This document shows positions 5,065-7,768 of a stretch of DNA of 7,768 nucleotides, piece by piece. The position numbers were made by a program, and so were the translations under genes. Source of the DNA: Candidatus Eiseniibacteriota bacterium. GTDB taxonomy: Bacteria > Eisenbacteria > RBG-16-71-46. Each line of letters begins with the position of its first letter. Within the stretch, counting starts at the first letter, position 1. Location: positions 1 to 7,768 of the forward strand of contig JAIOPA010000207.1 in the NCBI GenBank assembly GCA_021414165.1, written 5' to 3'. Below the pieces are notes generated by a model that was not told where the DNA came from, did not search any database, and saw nothing but the letters and a program-made list of their open reading frames with translations.

Positions 5065-5811
5065 TCAGTGTCGGGGTAGCACCCAACGCCGGAACTTCGC
5101 TAATGACGCGGCCGCGAGCGAATCCGCCTCGACGAACTCCGCACGGCGCCGGGTCTCCATGCAAGCTCCGGTCCGTTCGGGCAGCTCGCGCCGAAGTAAA
5201 TGCTCCACGGCTGAGATGCGGCTCTCGAACGCCACGGGATCGGGCGCGTGCCCCGAGGTGAGCACGGCCGCGCCCCGCAGTGCCTCGGGTAGCCGCACGA
5301 GCTGTTGCGCGGCATGGTGCGAGCGCGTGCAGGCCGACAGCTTGCCGGCCGTGAGCGGCACGCGCGCCGCGGCCGCCACGATGTCGAGCCACAGGAGCGC
5401 GTCGGTGCGGAGCGCGCCGCCGGGGGCGCAGTCGGCCAGCTCGGCGGTGAGGCGCGCGCGCAGCGAATCGGCCGCGGGGCTCGCGGGCAGCGCCTGCGCC
5501 TGGTCGAGCATGGCCCGCAGCGTGCGCTCGTGAGCGGGCAACGATGCGGCATCGAGCGCCACGAACGGCACGCGCGGCAGCAGCAGTTGGTAGCGCTCGG
5601 CCAGATCGGGCCGGTGGCGCGTGAGCAGCACGGAGTACTGGCCGGAGAGCTTGATGAGCGCCTGCTCGTGCGTTCCGGCTGCGGGAGCGGCAAGCGCGGC
5701 AGGGGCGAGCGCGGCGAGCAGGGCCAGCGCCGCGAGTGCGGTCCGCGCGCGGGACCCGCGCGAGCCGCGGCGAGCGGCATTCGAGCGGGTCACCGGCGCG
5801 GTATGCGTCAT
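5065..5811 (-). CDS. Secreted helical protein resembling the N-terminal part of DUF885 proteins
   Basis: Predicted 248 residues. A long basic n-region (Arg-rich, 9-23) and the hydrophobic stretch TALAALALLAALAPAALA (24-41) form a signal peptide, with likely cleavage after an Ala near 42-45. The mature part is alpha-helical. Segments such as RHRPDLAERYQLLLPRVPF (65-83), HERTLRAMLDQAQALP (94-109), LRARLTAELADC, LVRLPEALRGAAVLTSGHAPDPV (in two parts, 171-193) and ADSLAAASLAKFRRWVLP (229-246) recall the N-terminal helical half of DUF885 putative metallopeptidases. The zinc-binding half is missing, so enzymatic activity is not expected; this likeness is my impression and not a computed match. ATG (5811-5809) overlaps the bshB1 stop codon in ATGA, so the two are translationally coupled. 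Three cysteines occur after the signal peptide. Confidence 0.8.
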   Translation of the reverse strand: MTHTAPVTRSNAARRGSRGSRARTALAALALLAALAPAALAAPAAGTHEQALIKLSGQYSVLLTRHRPDLAERYQLLLPRVPFVALDAASLPAHERTLRAMLDQAQALPASPAADSLRARLTAELADCAPGGALRTDALLWLDIVAAAARVPLTAGKLSACTRSHHAAQQLVRLPEALRGAAVLTSGHAPDPVAFESRISAVEHLLRRELPERTGACMETRRRAEFVEADSLAAASLAKFRRWVLPRH

Positions 5812-6536
5812 GGCCGCGGCTGCACCGATTCGACCAGCGAGACCGGGTCGTCGATCTTGAGCGGGCTCGTGGCGATGAACGCCTGCGCGTACTTCACGCC
5901 GATCTGCCAGCCCCAGTAACGCGCGTACGATTCGAACGCGTCGCGCGGATGCGGCAGGTTCGCGGGGCGCGGCCGGTCGGGGTGATAGAACTGCGTGAGA
6001 TGACAGTCGATGGCATTGAGCCACTGCTCGGCCTGCGCGGTGATGTCCACCACGAACGTGGGGCGCGTCCCGGGCGGGATGAAGTAGTAGAAGATCGCCT
6101 TGGCCTGGAACGGCTCGCCCTCGCAGGGTGCCTTGGCCAGATGCGCCAGGTTGTAGGCGTTCGAGATGATCTGGCCCGACTTGTAGTGGTCGTTGTGGCC
6201 GAGCCCGCGCCCGATGGGCAGGTCGTAGTAGGGCGACAGGATGACCTCGGGCCGGTGGCGGCGGATCACGCTGGCCACCTTCACGCGGTTCTCGAACGTG
6301 TCCTCGACGCGGCAATCCCCCATGTCGAGGCACTCGCGCACATCGAGCTTGAGGATCGCGCCGGCCTTGGCACCCTCCTCGGCGCGGATCTCGGGCGTAC
6401 CCCAGCCCATGTCGCCGGACGTCATATCGATGATGCCGGTCCTGCGGCCCTTCTCCTTGAGCTTCAAGAGCAGGCCGCCGCAACCGATCTCGGCGTCGTC
6501 GGGATGGGGTCCGAAGGCAAGGATATCGACAGGCAT
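5808..6536 (-). CDS. bshB1: PIG-L family deacetylase, probable bacillithiol biosynthesis enzyme BshB1
   Basis: Predicted 242-residue cytoplasmic zinc hydrolase. BshB1 removes the acetyl group from GlcNAc-malate to give GlcN-malate, the second step of bacillithiol synthesis. The start MPVDILAFGPHPDDAEIGCGG carries the metal motif (His11, Asp14; Asp13 as probable base). GHNDH at 113-117 supplies the later His (His117, with His114 nearby) where relatives usually read HPDH. SGDMGWGTPEIRAEEG (40-55), a FVVDI strand near 161-165 and ESYARYWGWQIGVKYAQAF (202-220) fit BshB1 better than other PIG-L enzymes. ATG 6536-6534 is preceded by GGGAG at 5-nt spacing, and by a sigma-70-like promoter at 6606-6634. 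The final TGA overlaps the start of the next gene. PIG-L membership is firm; the bacillithiol role is likely but rests on recognised motifs, and bshA and bshC are not in the window. Confidence 0.85.
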   Translation of the reverse strand: MPVDILAFGPHPDDAEIGCGGLLLKLKEKGRRTGIIDMTSGDMGWGTPEIRAEEGAKAGAILKLDVRECLDMGDCRVEDTFENRVKVASVIRRHRPEVILSPYYDLPIGRGLGHNDHYKSGQIISNAYNLAHLAKAPCEGEPFQAKAIFYYFIPPGTRPTFVVDITAQAEQWLNAIDCHLTQFYHPDRPRPANLPHPRDAFESYARYWGWQIGVKYAQAFIATSPLKIDDPVSLVESVQPRP

Positions 6537-6605
6537 GGGCACTCCCAGAGTCGGGTGAATAGGGGGGGTTCCGTGGCGCGCCCGGGATGGACGGGGGGAA
6601 GCCGC

Positions 6606-6634
6606 ACTATAACGAGGCTGCCGCAGCGCCTCAA
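6606..6634 (-). promoter_or_regulatory. Sigma-70-type promoter of the bshB1 operon
   Basis: The minus strand has TTGAGG (6634-6629, four of six consensus bases), exactly 17 bp, then TATAGT (6611-6606, five of six). Transcription would start near 6599, giving a 5' leader of about 63 nt before the ATG at 6536. It is the best promoter match I can see in this window. The AT-rich hexamer stands out in GC-rich DNA. Confidence 0.65.
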
Positions 6635-6730
6635 TCGCGGCTATGCTGGTCCCGTCCGCGCCGCGCGCTCCCCGCCGGCAGGCGCACCGTGCCCGTGCTT
6701 TCGCGGGCCCCAACCGATCCGAGACCCTCG

Positions 6731-7207
6731 ATGCTCTACTTCGCATACGGCTCCAATCTGGACCCCGAGCAGATGCAGCGCCGCTGCCCCGGCCACGTGG
6801 TGGTGGGGCTGGCCGAGCTGCGCGAGCACAAGCTGGTGTACCCGCTCACGTCGCATGACTGGGGCGGGGGCGTGGCCAGCGTGGCGGTGGCGCACACCGA
6901 GAGCGTGTGGGGCATCGTCTACGAGCTGACCGACGCGCACATCGCGGCGCTCGATGCGTACGAGGGCTACAAGGGTCCGGGCAACGAGCACAGCCTGTAC
7001 GAGCGCGAGACCATGAGCGTGCACCTCACGCGCGCCGACGACGGCTCGTTCCCGCGCCGCATGCAGGCGTTGATCTATCTGGCCAAGGCCGCCAACCCGG
7101 GCCCGCCGTCGCGGCGCTACCTCGACGCGATCCTGCGCGGTGCCAAGCACCACAAGTTGCCCTCCGAGTACATCGCCAAGCTCGCGGCCACACCGACTGC
7201 GGACTGA
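6731..7207 (+). CDS. Gamma-glutamylcyclotransferase (GGCT/AIG2-like) family protein
   Basis: Predicted 158-residue cytoplasmic protein. It begins MLYFAYGSNLDPEQMQRRCP with the YGSN(L) substrate-binding motif at 6-10, and carries Glu78 in DAYEGYKG, the position of the catalytic acid in the GGCT fold. GIVYEL (61-66) and the closing segment YLDAILRGAKHHKLPSEYI (130-148) are also typical of the family. Members release 5-oxoproline from gamma-glutamyl-amino acids or related gamma-glutamyl amines; the substrate here is unknown. ATG 6731 is chosen because the family begins directly with the (Y)FAYGSN strand; the Shine-Dalgarno signal is weak. The frame is open upstream to 6587, but that part is Arg/Pro-rich. 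The gene diverges from bshB1 and is followed after 10 nt by a glycosyltransferase gene. Confidence 0.87.
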   Translation: MLYFAYGSNLDPEQMQRRCPGHVVVGLAELREHKLVYPLTSHDWGGGVASVAVAHTESVWGIVYELTDAHIAALDAYEGYKGPGNEHSLYERETMSVHLTRADDGSFPRRMQALIYLAKAANPGPPSRRYLDAILRGAKHHKLPSEYIAKLAATPTAD

Positions 7208-7217
7208 CCCCACGCGC

Positions 7218-7768
7218 GTGAACGATCCATCGCGCTCGAGAGCGCCGTTCGCTGGAGTGCCGCAACCCGTGTGGCTGTGGGCGGTGCTCGCCGCGTGCTT
7301 GGCGAGCCGCGTGTGGTTCGCGTTCGCGGTGCCACTCTGCGCCGAGGACGCGTACATCACGTTCCGCTATGCGTTCCATGCGGGGCATGGCATGGGTGTC
7401 GTGTACAACCCGGGCGAAGCGTCGTGGGGTTACACGTCGTTGCTCTGGACCACGCTGCTCGCGGGTGCGGCGCGCGTGGGGCTGCCGCTCGAGACGTTCG
7501 CGCGCGTGTTCCTCACGCTGTGCGACCTCGGCACCATCGCGCTCGTGTACCGCAAGCTCGCGCCCACGACGCGCGTGGGGGCGATCTCGGGCGTGGCGTT
7601 CTTTGCGCTGTGGCCGCGCTTCGCGCACCTGCCGGCCACGGGGCTCGAGACCAGTCTGGTCACGTTCCTGGTGGCGGCCGCGGTCACGCAGTCCAAGAAC
7701 CGCTGGGGTGCGATGTTCGCGGGCCTGCTGGCGTTGTCGCGGCCCGAGGGGCTGGCCATGAGCGTGCT
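7218..7768 (+). CDS. GT-C fold membrane glycosyltransferase, N-terminal part (cut by window end)
   Basis: The frame is open from GTG 7218 to the right edge, at least 183 codons. A membrane segment QPVWLWAVLAACLASRVWFAF (in two parts, 16-36) is followed by the signature EDAYITFRYAFHAGHGMG and VVYNPGEASWGYTSLLW (43-77). This is the first periplasmic loop of polyprenyl-phosphate-sugar-dependent glycosyltransferases, with an acidic pair (Glu43-Asp44 here) that usually binds metal and donor. More membrane helices follow, and LSRPEGLAM near the end also recurs in this group. Such enzymes move sugars onto lipids, glycans or proteins at the outer face of the inner membrane. The start is uncertain: no clear Shine-Dalgarno site, with GTG at 7257 or 7269 as alternatives. 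The 10-nt gap suggests co-transcription with the cyclotransferase gene. Confidence 0.82.
   Translation, partial: MNDPSRSRAPFAGVPQPVWLWAVLAACLASRVWFAFAVPLCAEDAYITFRYAFHAGHGMGVVYNPGEASWGYTSLLWTTLLAGAARVGLPLETFARVFLTLCDLGTIALVYRKLAPTTRVGAISGVAFFALWPRFAHLPATGLETSLVTFLVAAAVTQSKNRWGAMFAGLLALSRPEGLAMSV

Noticed and set aside
3933..5079. Plus-strand open frames of 298-304 codons opposite the carboxypeptidase gene
   Set aside because: Antisense shadows of a gene with all three S11 motifs and a good ribosome binding site; no domain is visible in them.
5736..6929. A 397-codon plus-strand frame across bshB1 and into the cyclotransferase region
   Set aside because: Antisense to the PIG-L motifs, and in the wrong frame for the cyclotransferase; Arg/Ala-rich without motif.
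6641..7628. Minus-strand frames of 200-239 codons opposite the cyclotransferase and glycosyltransferase genes
   Set aside because: The plus strand carries YGSNL, DAYEGYKG and the GT-C signature; the minus frames show only Arg/Ala/His-rich shadow translation.
1..7768. CRISPR array, tRNA, rRNA, insertion sequence or phage genes
   Set aside because: No regularly spaced repeats, no cloverleaf or rRNA-like sequence, no transposase or integrase motifs and no terminal inverted repeats were seen.

Overview
The window is GC-rich bacterial chromosome (GC-rich third codon positions, Shine-Dalgarno sites, ATG and GTG starts, overlapping stop/start codons). It encodes a BshB1-type bacillithiol deacetylase, several Sec-type signal peptides, a lamin-tail-domain secreted protein and a GT-C membrane glycosyltransferase. 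This mix suggests a high-GC, BshB1-bearing lineage such as Gemmatimonadota, with Acidobacteriota or Deinococcota less likely. That is an inference from gene content; no rRNA or other marker gene is present. I see no mobile element, CRISPR array, tRNA or rRNA.

Layout. (1) At 2-82 (+) there is a probable last fragment of a plus-strand gene, converging on the next one. (2) At 99-1874 (-) lies a Lon-family protease with no N-terminal substrate-binding domain, a substituted Walker B glutamate and a non-canonical pore loop, but an intact Ser-Lys peptidase dyad. (3) At 1875-2296 is a 422-bp gene-free stretch holding the lon leader with several short perfect palindromes, and then three consecutive hairpins, the last with a U-rich tail, that end the transcript of the next gene. 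(4) At 2297-3040 (-) is a secreted stand-alone lamin-tail-domain protein. (5) At 3154-4895 (-) is a two-gene operon: an S11 D-alanyl-D-alanine carboxypeptidase followed by a TauE/SafE (TSUP) membrane transporter, with stop and start codons overlapping in TAGTG, and a promoter-like TTGACC-17-TAACTT upstream. (6) At 5065-6536 (-) is a second two-gene operon: bshB1 followed by a secreted helical protein resembling the N-terminal part of DUF885 proteins, coupled by ATGA, with a good sigma-70-like promoter TTGAGG-17-TATAGT. (7) Diverging from it on the plus strand are a gamma-glutamylcyclotransferase-like gene (6731-7207) and, 10 nt later, the start of a GT-C glycosyltransferase cut by the window edge.

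Shared themes are cell-envelope work (carboxypeptidase, transporter, secreted proteins, lipid-linked glycosyltransferase), low-molecular-weight thiol metabolism (bshB1 and possibly the cyclotransferase) and proteolysis. Most of the window is ordinary housekeeping or accessory sequence. The strongest unusual signal is the Lon paralogue, whose motor has lost key residues while its protease site is conserved. I found no convincing evidence for a wholly new multi-gene system.
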